Assembly (NCBI RefSeq): GCF_932274485.2
Contig: NC_065886.2
Location: 33,777,501 to 33,841,500 of the forward strand
DNA: 64,000 nt
Direction of reading: 5' to 3'
DNA from: Patella vulgata
Lineage: Eukaryota; Mollusca; Gastropoda; Patellidae
Under the pieces are notes generated by a model. The model did not search any database, was not told the DNA's origin, and saw only the letters and a list, made by a program, of their open reading frames with translations. A program made the translations under genes and the position numbers. Below, one piece after another: positions 32,385 to 42,904 of the stretch (position 1 is its first letter; the number at the start of each line of letters is the position of its first letter).

Positions 32385-32965
32385 GCCAAGAAAGTTTCTC
32401 TGCATTTGCCGGCATGGTTTCCCATTGTGCGGGGTGAAGGACCTGGCAAAGAACAGTGTTTAGTCATTCGAATGGGACAAAAAACAGAGGTCCCATGTAC
32501 ATATTGGTGTGCACATTAAAGAACCCTTAACATTTAGAATTGGAAATGAAATGGGGTCTTAATGTTCGACTGAGCTAATGAAGATGGGTATATGCCATAC
32601 AGTGTGCTATGAGGGAAATTTTGCCCGGACAGCGGCGTTACGGCCTACTCTTATATCGAATTCTAACTGCCAAGAGATCTTTTACATGCTCGCCAATGTG
32701 TACACAGGATCTCAGTCTTTTGTCCCATCCAAAGGACTAGACAGCTATCCTTGTCAGGCCCTCTATCTTGCACGACCAACAAGGGGAAATCACGACGGAA
32801 AATCCTGATGAACTGGAATTCGAAATAACAGTAGACCGTAGTGTCCCTGTCCAGGTAAAATTTCCCTCTTAGCACACTGCATATATTGCATATGTCCATC
32901 TTCATTAGCCCAGATGGAGCAGAAGAGTTACAGGACGTTAAATCCCATGTCATTTCATTTCATTT
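32385..32965 (+). mobile_element. SINE-B split by a second SINE-B
   Basis: Left part 32385-32545 (ccggcatggtttcccattgt, gtcattcgaatgggacaaaa). Right part 32813-32965 (aattcgaaataacagtagac to atttcatttcatttcac). Sequence repeated at the joints (gaattggaa / gaattcgaa) is consistent with a TSD. Confidence 0.82.
32546..32812 (-). mobile_element. SINE-B inserted in SINE-B
   Basis: Reverse copy: atgaaatggggtcttaatgt, catacagtgtgctatgaggg, tcgccaatgtgtacacagga, ending gaaaatcctgatgaa. The tRNA-like head is missing. Confidence 0.85.
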
Positions 32966-33384
32966 CACAAATTGATTTACCAGTCTAAAACATATTCTTA
33001 TAAGCGAGACATTTAAAAAAAGCTAGAATCAATTAAGTTATTTTGTATATTCAGGGACGTTTTCTCCGAGGACTAAACAGAAAAAAAATGGTGAATTATT
33101 AAAAGTGTAATTAAACTTACGAAGAGAAAAGTGATTTTAATTATACCGTGGCATTCTGGCGCTGACCTTTACATTTAAGTTGGTTCGATGTACTTCGTGA
33201 TTTCATCAAGTAATGACAGTAGATAAGATGAGAAGAAAAGACGAGGTGAAGCATGCTATGTAGATATTAAAATGTCTTGTAACAAGTTTGTCGATTCATT
33301 AAGAAATTTATTTGGCTGTTTCATTCACAGGATTCTGTTTTGATACAATTGATGATTTTGTGTTGAACAACTAGGATTTTACAC
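32966..33384. other. No recognised element
   Basis: AT-rich, no supported gene or repeat. Confidence 0.3.
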
Positions 33385-33910
33385 ACACTACATAATTCTA
33401 TGGGATACAATTACTGATTATTACTGAGCGGTGTTTTTATTATCAAGTTATTTAGGTCTTTATCAAATATACAGGACATAATTCTATGGGATACAATTAC
33501 TGATTATTACTAGCAGCGTTTTTATTATAGGGTTATTTAGGTCTTTATCAAATATACAGGACACAATTCTATGGGATACAATTACTGATTATTACTGAGC
33601 AGCGTTTTTATTATAGGGTTATTTAGGTCTTGATCAAATATACAGGACATAATTCTATGGGATACAATTACTGATTATTACTGAACAGCGTTTTAATTAT
33701 AGGATTATAATTCAATGGGATACAATTACTGTTTGGTACTAAATCGGCCAAATCAACCTTTGGACTACATGTCCCTCTTGTCTTTATCAAATACATGGGA
33801 CACAATTCTATGGAATACAATTACTGTTGTTTATTACTAATGTGCCTTTGGTAGGACCCTGTAGTTGTTATCAAATACACAGGACATAATGCTATGGAAT
33901 GCAACAGTGT
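33385..33910. repeat. Tandem array, unit about 87 bp
   Basis: Units of cataattctatgggatacaa, ttactgattattactgagca, ttattatagggttatttagg and tctttatcaaatatacagga. The first four are close copies; later ones are diverged. Confidence 0.88.
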
Positions 33911-34354
33911 TTTGATTAGGATTTTCAAATCTTTATCAAACTGAAGCAATTTATTTGTGATTTTATGTTTGCTGTTCAGTTGATTTTGTACAATTTACAG
34001 TTTAATATTTTAAACCGTTGATAGCCATTTAAATTTTTGGGACAATATCTAATTTTCCATGAGTAAATCAACTGTGTTGACCAAGATATACCTCAGGATT
34101 TTTCCTTGTAGCTTTGCAAATGTTCGTGGTGTAGGATGATGTGCAACAGCAAACTTTCAACATTTTCATCTAATTTTTGAAGAGTTTTTTTGGAAAGGAG
34201 TTGAATCATTCAGGTGACAAATTTATTGTTTTTATCGAGAATTGAAAGGAATAGACATTGACGTTGTTTGATAGAAGAATGGAAATTAAGTTATTGTGCA
34301 GTTACAACAAGCCAGTGGTATGTATTGAGGCCAAACCATTTTAAGCTTAGGGAT
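33911..34354. other. No recognised element
   Basis: No supported gene or repeat. Confidence 0.3.
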
Positions 34355-34363
34355 TTGATACGA

Positions 34364-34737
34364 AATGAAATGAAATGAAATGAGATGGGATTTAACGTCC
34401 TACTGTTCTGCTCCGACTGGGTTAATGAAAACGGGCATATTTCATACAGTGTGCAATTTTGCTTTGACAGCAGCGCTAAGGCCTAGTCTCATATCGAATT
34501 TCAAATGTCAAGGGACCTCTGACGTGAATGCCAGTGTGTACACGGAACCTCGGTTTTTCGTCCCTTTGAAGACTATACGTTGTGTCTTGCCAGGCCCTCG
34601 GTCCTGCACCACTGGCAAGGTGGAACCACAGTGGAAGAAAATCCTGATGAACTTTCTCGGCCAATGCAGGGATCGAACACAGGACCTCCAGGTTAGCGAG
34701 CCAGTGTTTTACCCCCTGAGCCACCGTGGCTCCCATC
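34364..34737 (-). mobile_element. SINE-B, full length, inserted at a mariner end
   Basis: Reverse-oriented, 374 bp. Tail aaatgaaatgaaatgaaatg, core gtgaatgccagtgtgtacac and ctgcaccactggcaaggtgg, head cagggatcgaacacaggacc and ctgagccaccgtggctccc. TSD ttgatacga at 34355-34363 and 34738-34746. Confidence 0.95.
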
Positions 34738-34739
34738 TT

Positions 34740-35450
34740 GATACGAGGGCTGGCCGAAAAGATCTAAGCCTGTCTGTAAAAGACCTGTACAAATTCAATG
34801 GTTTCCATTTATTTTTCTACTTAGTCCCCTTCTAGGTGTACACACATTTGTCATTTATGTTGCAAGGCCTGGATGCTGGTCAGGTAAACATTTTCTTCAG
34901 ACCCCCCTAAAAAAAGTTATTGACATCTGACATGAAATCATCATTGTTCGGAAAAAGACAACCAGTTAGTTCCTTTTTCATTTCAGGAAACCGGTCTCAT
35001 CCATGGTTACAAATCTGGCCAAAATATTATCAGGATCTGCTTCAAAACAGTGCAGATTGTCACGAGGCGTCGGGAATCTGACACGTTTCTGATCTGCAGT
35101 CAAGAGATTTGGCACCCATATTTTTGCAAAAATTTTTGGCATTCCTAACTCGTTGGCGATAATGTGCTCAACCCTCTCATGATAGATGCCCACTACGCTG
35201 GCAATACATGTATGTTGAGTGGTCAGTCCTAGATCAGCCATCACCATGTCATGCACCTGGTTAATGTTTTCTTGACTTCATTACTGTAGAAAAGAAAGGG
35301 GCATCATCCCCTAAAGTGGAGACCATGTCGGCATGTATCTGTGTTGGGGTTAGTCCTTTCAATTGCAGGTACTTGATGACTACCCTATAACCAGTTTTTT
35401 CCATTTCTGGTGATATAAATAGGTAGGTTCACAAGATGGTCTGGTACAAA
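34740..35450 (-). mobile_element. mariner DNA transposon relic
   Basis: Minus strand. N-terminal part near 35400-35260: MEKTGYRVVIKYLQLKGLTP, then TQIHADMVSTLGDDAPFFST. Next block 35256-34978: VHDMVMADLGLTTQH-like with VHDMVM/MHDMVM, PNLLTADQKRVRF, FEADPDNILARFVTMDETG. These are mariner transposase landmarks, including the first catalytic region MDET. The two parts are out of register and the rest of the catalytic domain is lost. The plus-left end tacgagggctggccgaaaag looks like a mariner terminal repeat; the opposite terminal repeat was not found. Confidence 0.88.
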
Positions 35451-35707
35451 GACACTAATAACACTACAGTTACAGTATGATTCATTCAATGGTTGTAATT
35501 GTTGGTGGCAAAAGTTTGTTTAAACCCAAACTATTTCAATCAGCCCCGTAAATATATAGCCACTTAAATTATGTGATAGATGTTTTATTTAGAATTTCAA
35601 AACTAAAAATTGGAAACTAAAAGTACTTTTGAAATTGGTATGTTCTAATGGTGTAATATTCTATAATAATCACATAATAAAGACTTCCTCAGCATAGAAT
35701 GAAAACA
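35451..35707. other. No recognised element
   Basis: 35570-35640 vaguely resembles the M3 interior (aactaaaagtactttt) but not enough to annotate. Confidence 0.3.
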
Positions 35708-35945
35708 GGGAGCCACTGTAGCTCAGTAAGACCATGGCTCACTAACCAGGTCTTGGGTTCACTCCCATTGTGTTGGCCGAGAAAGTTCATCAGGGTTTTC
35801 CGGTTTGGTTTGGAATTCGGCTGTATCGCTGCTGTCATGGAAAAATTTCCCTCAGAACACACTGAATGGTGTAGCCTATGCCTGTCTTCATTAGCCCAGT
35901 CAAAGCAGAACAGCAGGACGGAAAACCATGTCATTTCATGGAAAC
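35708..35945 (+). mobile_element. SINE-B with head, internally deleted
   Basis: gggagccactgtagctcagt, gtcttgggttcactccc, gttggccgagaaagttcatc, then a deletion to cggctgtatcgctgctgtca and cttcattagcccagtcaaag. Ends atgtcatttcatgg. Confidence 0.82.
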
Positions 35946-35959
35946 TGTTATACATGCTA

Positions 35960-36330
35960 GTTATGTTTTTTTTTTTTTTATGTTCATTCGGCTTTCCGTT
36001 CATCTATTGTCACACCTTTTGGAACACAACACTTGTTCCTTGTTCAAACTTGGTGTACAAGTTCATTGGGTGAATGTCTTGACTGATAATGGATGACAAG
36101 CATTTTCTGCTTAGACACTGTCATGAAAAGTAATTGAGATTGATGATGCTTTGGAATACGATAACTTTATTTTAGTAAGAGTGATAAAACTTGGTGTATA
36201 GTTTCATTACATCAATCCCTTCTTTGAGTTCGATGATGAACATTTTCTTCTCAGGTTAAGCAGTTTGATTAGAAATTTCATTGGTTCATGATGCTTTGGT
36301 GTATAGTTTCCATACCTTTTTATTGTTAGC
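35960..36330 (+). mobile_element. Repeat H relic
   Basis: ttcaaacttggtgtacaagt, gacaagcattttctgcttag, ttggaatacgataactttat and gatgatgaacattttcttct match Repeat H units; the terminal repeats are lost. Confidence 0.7.
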
Positions 36331-36339
36331 ATTATTTCT

Positions 36340-36860
36340 TTTTAACTTGTGACGTCGAGTGGCAAGCTACCGCCTGCCTTTACGTAACGTCATTTTTACT
36401 CAGTCTTAGTTCCATCCAACAACAACAGCAAAGAAGAAGAAACAGCCGTAGCCACAGCCATCCTAGAAGACATCAATGATAATTATTTTATTTAAATCCG
36501 CGATAATCTACCTATTCTTTGTTATTTTAAAATATTAAATCTTTACTTATTTTTATAATTATATTAATAATTTTACTTATTTAACAATCTTTAATTTAAT
36601 TTTTAAAAATCCTTTTTGTACATACAAATAAATTTAACGATCCTCGTTTTTAACAATCCTTAATTTTAACAATCCTTTTCTTTTAAACCAATCATTGTAC
36701 ATTAATAAATTTAAAAATCCTGTGACGTCATCTCTTTTGTTTGTATATAAGGCGTCACAGGATTCACAAAAAATCATTCTTGAAAAAGGGTATTGCACCC
36801 GAAACGTTGGATTGATATAAAGATCTTTTAAATCTACAAGTCTGTTGCTGGTTCTGTTTG
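36340..36860 (+). mobile_element. Terminal block of an unclassified retroelement-like repeat
   Basis: Holds tgacgtca (36723-36730), a TATA-like gtatataagg (36743-36752) inside a 9-bp inverted pair cctgtgacg / cgtcacagg, then 36778-36810: cttgaaaaagggtattgcac then ccGAAACGTTGG. The gggt...accc stem followed by GAAACG resembles a decayed hammerhead. This promoter-plus-ribozyme layout recalls the terminal repeats of Penelope-like elements, but no coding part is seen. Confidence 0.4.
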
Positions 36861-37394
36861 GCGGGGATTCTTTAATTTTATCTATTTTAGTTTTTCTCTG
36901 TTTTATATAAATAAGGACTTATGCCTAAACTATGTAATTAAAATACATTTGAATTCTTTCACACTCTTATAATGTTTTGAACCCTATTTTTTTTTGCTCC
37001 TACATATATAGGCCATTTGGTTTTTACTTGACTTTTTACTACATTTCACATAAACGGTTTTCAAAAGGTATTTTCCTTCAATGGGTCTACATTTATATTT
37101 CATGTAGCACATAGTCAATCATAACTCACACTAGTATTATTTAATGCTTGGGAAATATTCCCTTATTGTTAGTTTTCATTTTTGAGTAAAGTCTGTATCA
37201 CTACAGTTCCGGGACTGTACAGTGCACTATGGATGCTTACAGCTAATCCCCAGATCTATTCACTTGATCTGATATGTTTGTTGTTTGTTATTTCTGTATA
37301 TTGTGTCTTGTCCGTAGATTTGTTTTTTTGTAATTGTTTGTGTGTGGTGCAGTCCCCCTGTATTTGTTTATATGTTTTTTATAGAGAGGGAAAG
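36861..37394. other. No recognised element
   Basis: No gene or repeat supported. Confidence 0.3.
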
Positions 37395-37590
37395 GTGGGG
37401 TTTAATTTCCACTTGACTAAGTCATTTTGGGACTAACATATGGTTCAATTTTACTTCAATAATTTGCTTGGGCATAGGGGTCTTTAGCTATGGGAGGAAA
37501 CTGAAGGACCATTGACAAACCACCTGGTTGGACAGGCAAACCATACTCCTGGGGAATTGAAGCAATGCCATTTGACGTTTGAGAGGGTTA
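37395..37590 (-). mobile_element. SINE-A on the minus strand
   Basis: Reverse-oriented: gggactaacatatggttcaa, ttcaataatttgcttgggca, aggggtctttagc, gggaggaaactgaagg and tggacaggcaaaccatactc. Head lost. Confidence 0.8.
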
Positions 37591-38369
37591 AGAGTGTTTT
37601 TGATAATTGGCTAAGTGGTTTTTACGGGAGGTCTATATTTGCGCCTCTGAGTGAAGATAGCTGATTTAATTTTAATCAGATTGGTGTGAACTTGCCGTAA
37701 AGTGTATATAGTAAACACTTGCTATAAGTACATAAAATTTTGTTCGGTCATTTTATGTGCTCTTTAACAAAAGTTTTGTTCCAGTTATTCATAATTTCCA
37801 ACTAGGAGCTCATTTTCATGGAGATCCCTGGTTCTATCCCGGTGTTGGGATGGATCGTTGAAATTTCAATTCAACATAATATCTTTGTAAATATTTAAAG
37901 GAATCAAAACCATTTTTGGACTAATTTTCCTATCAGAGACCATCCTCGGTATACCCAGTGGTCTCATTCCGTTCTACTCTACTATACCCTGGGTTCATTC
38001 ATGGGGTATTCACATATTCATATTATCTGCCTTGATCGTAGCTTAATTCTACGAACCAATCAAAAAACAGTTTACAAACCGGTCTTAGCCTCATTGTTTA
38101 CGTTCACAACAATATGGTGGCTTGTTTGCTTGATAATGAGAAGGTTTGCAAGAAATTTAATATGAATATATGTCTCCCCCATAGATGAACCCAGGGGTTA
38201 GTGGAGTGGAATGGAATGAGACACTGTGGATACAGAAAGACACATCTCTCACAATATTGTAGTTTACAAGAGTTTCGTATTGCTTAGAACGATGCATCAA
38301 AACTTTAAACGCAAACAAAGATTTGGCCTTAGAGGTCTTTAGCCCTAAGCCTAACCTAACCATTTAACA
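37591..38369. other. No recognised element
   Basis: No supported gene or repeat; a 68-codon minus frame at 38157-38363 is unremarkable. Confidence 0.3.
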
Positions 38370-38665
38370 CATATTTGATTTGTCATTACCATTTAACATC
38401 TATTTAACCTTCTAGTATCATTTAACATCTATTTAACATTTATTTAACCTACAGTACTAGCATCATTTAACACATATTTAACCTACTAGTATCATTTAAC
38501 ATCTATTTAACATACTAGCACCATTTAACATCTATTTAACATGCTAGCACCATTTAACATCTATTTAACCTACTAGCACCATTTAACATCTATTTAACCG
38601 ACTAGCACCATTTAACATACCTTTAACCTAGTAGCACCATTTAACACCTAATATAACCTCTGTGA
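38370..38665. repeat. Minisatellite, unit about 28-30 bp
   Basis: About nine units of catttaacatctatttaacc and tactagcac. Confidence 0.9.
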
Positions 38666-39159
38666 CCTTAACCTCTACAGATTGAAACATCTGCCCACCA
38701 ACACAGACACCTCCCTATAGCAAATTAGGATATTGTTTAAAGATACGTTGTCCCGAAAGTATTTATCGGGTGGTTATTTCCAATAAAAGCATGGCAATTT
38801 TGGTTTATATGGAAAGTATAGACACCCAGTCTTACTAGAAAAATACTAGATTACCCAAAAACACCCATAGGGCACGCTGTGGTAAAAAATGTCTGGGTAT
38901 CACTAACTGGTAACAAATTGTGAATTAACACAATTATATGGAATACAAGCAAAGGATGTGAACTAACATCAGGTTTTGTTATCCTTTTGATTTATATATC
39001 ATTTTTAAATATTTTTTAATAAAATTAATTGTAGGCCTACAATTCATAGCATGTACTGTAAACTATGGAGTGACAGGATTTTAGAGTGGGACAAATTTGG
39101 AACACAATTAATAGTCACACAATTTTGTGAGTTGTTAATATTCAATTAAACATATTAAT
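38666..39159. other. No recognised element
   Basis: No supported gene or repeat. Confidence 0.3.
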
Positions 39160-39300
39160 ATGGTCTGACAAGGAAAACTGTTGAGTCATTCGAATAAAAC
39201 AAGTTCCTCTGTAGGCGTATACATTAGTTTGCACGTAAAAGAACCCTAATGACAGTTGGAATTCAAAATAAATGTAGGCTGTAGTCCACTCATGAAGCCC
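39160..39300 (+). mobile_element. SINE-B central fragment
   Basis: gacaaggaaaactgttgagt, cattagtttgcacgtaaaag and gacagttggaattcaaaata. Its 3' flank (gaagcccctcaagatg) is echoed near 53360. Confidence 0.65.
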
Positions 39301-39596
39301 CTCAAGATGAAAGTATGTTTCAAACACAATTGAGCAGACCTGATGAGGATGATGATGGATGTTTAGGACTACAGTACATGTAGAAGGGCTTATGACAGTG
39401 TCAAAAATATTATACACCTTGGGCTTTGATGTTTCTAGTTTTAATTAAAGTTAGATTGTTTCATGTTATTGAAAATGTAACATCATATGGTGTATAGCAT
39501 TTCTACCGTTTCCATGGTAATTTATATACATATATGTAAGTAAGATGAATCAAAGTATGATATTGTATATTCTGTAAATGCTTGGATTTATTATTC

Positions 39597-39836
39597 ATTA
39601 AACCATGAGGCCACACCAAATGGATTTTCTGTCACACTTCTTATTTCTTCTGGAAAAAGACTAATTTAAAATCTAAAAGTATGTTTGCACTGAACAAAGC
39701 TTTTAGTTTTAGATTTTAGATTTTAAGGATCACATCTTTTATGTGATTCAAGTGACTAATTATTTCATCAAGACTTTGAAAAACAGAAAATCGCATTGTT
39801 GTGACCTAACGCCAACATCTCTATTCATGGTTTAAT
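39597..39836. mobile_element. MITE family M3 (240 bp)
   Basis: 12-bp perfect terminal inverted repeats ATTAAACCATGA at 39597-39608 and 39825-39836. A related but decayed sequence is at 54140-54330. No transposase. Confidence 0.7.
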
Positions 39837-39904
39837 ATACACAGATTTGACGCAACTACAGATGAACAAAATTGTTTTCATAGAACAAACTTTTCTCTTT
39901 CATC

Positions 39905-40085
39905 AGGGATGGGTTATATTTGATGGATGATCAATGTGACTGAACATATTTTTTGTTTTTTATTATTTTTATCAACATTAAACTATCGTTAGTTAATATT
40001 TGATAGATGATCAATGTGACTGAACATTTTTTTTTTATCTACCATAAACTATCATCAGTTAATGTTTGTTAGATAATCATTGTGG
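39905..40085. repeat. Two tandem units of about 90 bp
   Basis: gatgatcaatgtgactgaac, catt, then taaactatcgttagttaata repeat once in full and partly a third time. Confidence 0.75.
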
Positions 40086-40194
40086 ATATTCCTAGCAATT
40101 TTTGAACTCGTAAAGGTTAGCAAAGTTCGGATTAATATAGGTAATCATATGATTGTGTGCTGAATCCTGATTCTGATGGAGTTTGTGTATTTTC

Positions 40195-40540
40195 TCCCTC
40201 TGTATCTCAGCTATAATAGTGTCAACCCAGCTGTAATTGAGTGTCTCATTCAACCCGGCTGTAATTGGGTGTCTCATTCAACCCAGTTATAATTGGGTGC
40301 CTCAGTCAACTCAGCTGTAATTGGGTGCCTCAGTCTACCCAGGTGTAATTGGGTGTCTCAGTCAACCCGGTTGTAATTAAGTGCCTCAGTCAATTGCACC
40401 TAGCTGTAATTGGGTGCCTCAGTCATTCTAGCTGTAATTGGGTGCCTCAGTCAACCTAGCTGTAATTGGGTGCCACAGTCAACCTAGGTGTAATTGGGTG
40501 CCACAGTCAACTCAGCTGTAATTGGGTGTCTGTACAGTAT
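40195..40540. repeat. Minisatellite, unit about 28 bp
   Basis: Eleven or so units of ctgtaattgggtgcctcagt and caacccag. Confidence 0.92.
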
Positions 40541-40704
40541 AGTTCAAGTAAAGTTATTGTGAAATGGTAATTAATTATTTTGCTCTGTGATCTTATGATT
40601 GAATCCCAAACCTCTTTCTAACTTGCATTAACCCCCATTTCTCTATTACGTATTTGTAACCTAAAATGTATGTGTACTGGTTTTAACATTGTTCACTGTT
40701 TCTT

Positions 40705-40780
40705 AAATATTTGGTATCATATCCCATATAGTGTGCTATAAGAGAAGTTTTGTCCGGAGAGTGACTTACTAGTATATCTA
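40705..40780 (-). mobile_element. SINE-B fragment
   Basis: tcccatatagtgtgctataa and gagaagttttgtccggagag. Confidence 0.5.
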
Positions 40781-40784
40781 GTAT

Positions 40785-40995
40785 TTTGGGGGTTGGACAA
40801 TTGAATGGTTTAACAGGTCTACTTTAGATGATAAGGTCTGTTATTGAGTTGATTTGCGATGCTTCAATCCCCACTTTATGCCACAAGGAATAGGATAACC
40901 AGCCTAACCACTGCTACAGACCCCTATGTGGAAGTGGATTATTGAAATAAAATTGAATCACATGGTACCCCCCCCCCCCTCTCTCTCTCTTTCTC
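40785..40995 (+). mobile_element. SINE-A, degraded, with (C)n(CT)n end
   Basis: ggacaattgaatggttta, aaggtctgttattgagttga, ccactgctacagacccctat and attattgaaataaaattgaa. Confidence 0.75.
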
Positions 40996-41104
40996 TCCAT
41001 TAGTAATTAAGTGGTCAGATAATCCCTGCTTAACACAGATTTCCATCAGCTGTATGTTATTCTAATATACATTATTCTATAGTAAAAGCTTTTAACAAAA
41101 TATT

Positions 41105-41300
41105 ATATAAACCTAAGTTGCCAAGCAACGAAGCATATCCCCACAGCAGCTAAGTTGTCCAAGCAATCCACAAAAAGTTTTCCTATTGTGAACATTTTTC
41201 TGAATGAAACATTAAGCAGGGTTGGTAATGTAAACAGGCTATGGAATCTTTCCAAGTTTGACTTTTGGACAGGAATTTTTGTGACCAAATCAGGATAAAT
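41105..41300 (-). mobile_element. Repeat F end fragment
   Basis: gttgccaagcaacgaagcat then atccccacagcagc is the reverse of the Repeat F end (gggcatatgttacgttgcct). Confidence 0.5.
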
Positions 41301-41324
41301 GTTATCTTGTTAAGAATATAGATA

Positions 41325-41420
41325 TGAAGTGTGCACAAAAGATCCCTCGGCAGTTCAAAATTTATACATATGTATAAAAATATCTACATGTTAACCTGGA
41401 TATAGCCTATGGCCTCTTTT
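41325..41420 (+). mobile_element. SINE-B fragment
   Basis: agtgtgcacaaaagatccct, cggcagttcaaaattta and atagcctatggcc. Confidence 0.45.
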
Positions 41421-42271
41421 TCTTTATCTAAATCTTGCACCGCAGATGACATTATCATTTCTGTTTAGTAGTTATATAAAATAGTAAATGATCATAGTGT
41501 TAGTGTATATGACTTGTTAATGATGGCTTGTTGATAACACTTTTATAATCCTCTGTAATATAACTGATCAATCAGTCGGGTAAAACCGTTATAATCTATA
41601 TGTTATACCTGCCTATAATTCTTGTTGTTTAAAGTCGGGGTGTGTTATTTGCATTTTTCGCTAAAATATCAAATTTTGCACAGTTTAATCCTTGCTTAGA
41701 ATCAACCACTTCCAATAGATCAACAGAGTTAATTTAGTAAATGTTGCTATTTTAGACTCAAGTTTTGGTTTGCTGATGTTTCAAGATAAGTTATATTTCA
41801 TCATTAAACAACAATATTTAAAATATTGTATTGATAAGATGTTAAACTTCATCCATTCCTTTCCTCTCAAACACTATACCTACTTTTAAGTCGTTCATTT
41901 TGCTTATCTGAAATTTCCTCTGGTTTAATTATTTTTGTTTCCATGGAAACAAATTTGACTTAGTTTTTAGTATGCAATTTTTATTCAGGAGCAAATCTCA
42001 TAAACTGTTCTAGATATCTTCATGACACTTTGTACACATATATATCAACCTTTTATATTAGTACTTGTGTTATTTGCTAATAAGAAATTTCTTGGGTTTA
42101 AGGCAACAATTAAAGTGTGACTGAGTGGTCCTTCAGATATTACAATAGTCTGGAATGGTTCTTTAAGTTTTTAATACTGGAAACTTATAATAATTATTAT
42201 CTAAATACGCTTACGTAACTGCGGATAACCGACTGGTATATTATGCTGCTAAGTCGGATAGACCTGAAAGA
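41421..42271. other. No recognised element
   Basis: AT-rich, no supported gene or repeat. Confidence 0.3.
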
Positions 42272-42284
42272 CCGTCGTATATCA

Positions 42285-42562
42285 GGGGGGTTGGATGGCT
42301 GAATGGTTAGCGTGAGCGCGCTGTATCATAAAGTCTGTCATTGAGTCGACTGGCGTGGTTTCGAATCCCCGGTTGTACGTGACAAGGAGTAGGGTCGCCT
42401 GTCCAACCTCGTGGGTTTTCTCCGGGTCCTCAGGTTTCCTCCCACTGCTAAAGACCCCAACGCGCACGCAAAATTATTGAAATAAAATTAAAAGCCATAT
42501 GATAGTCCCGAAATGACCTAGTTTGTGTCGAGTGGACGTTAAACCCCATTTCTCTCTCTCCC
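42285..42562 (+). mobile_element. SINE-A, full length and young-looking
   Basis: 278 bp with a 13-bp TSD ccgtcgtatatca at 42272-42284 and 42563-42575. Nearly the same sequence as the copies at 24187 and 28945. Confidence 0.95.
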
Positions 42563-42904
42563 CCGTCGTATATCAAGAACAATTTATATGGAATTACTGC
42601 TAATCACTTGGTGATATCAAGTGTTGACATAAACAAGGATTGATGTAATAATGTACAATTTCAGAAATAAAACACTGGTAGATAAAACGATTAATAGATT
42701 AATCATACGATTGATATGTTCACGAGACAGGCCACATTGGCAGTTACTTTCTATCTATAAAATTTTTATAAACAATAAGGGATTAGGATAAATTAACATG
42801 CCATTAACATTACATAACATTTAATCCTTGGCTAGTCATCTTTTAATAGCACACACACAACTGTCCGGACAGTTTAAATGAATTCAGTTTGAATCCTTTC
42901 ACTT

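Noticed and set aside
34380-34835. 151-aa + frame
   Set aside because: It is a SINE-B read in antisense; similar frames recur at other SINE-B copies (31208, 32578, 46433, 53471, 62235).
36410-36482. Gln/Arg/His-rich short frame (caacaacaacagcaaagaag)
   Set aside because: Short, no start or family match; may be the coding end of the retroelement-like repeat that follows, but not supportable.
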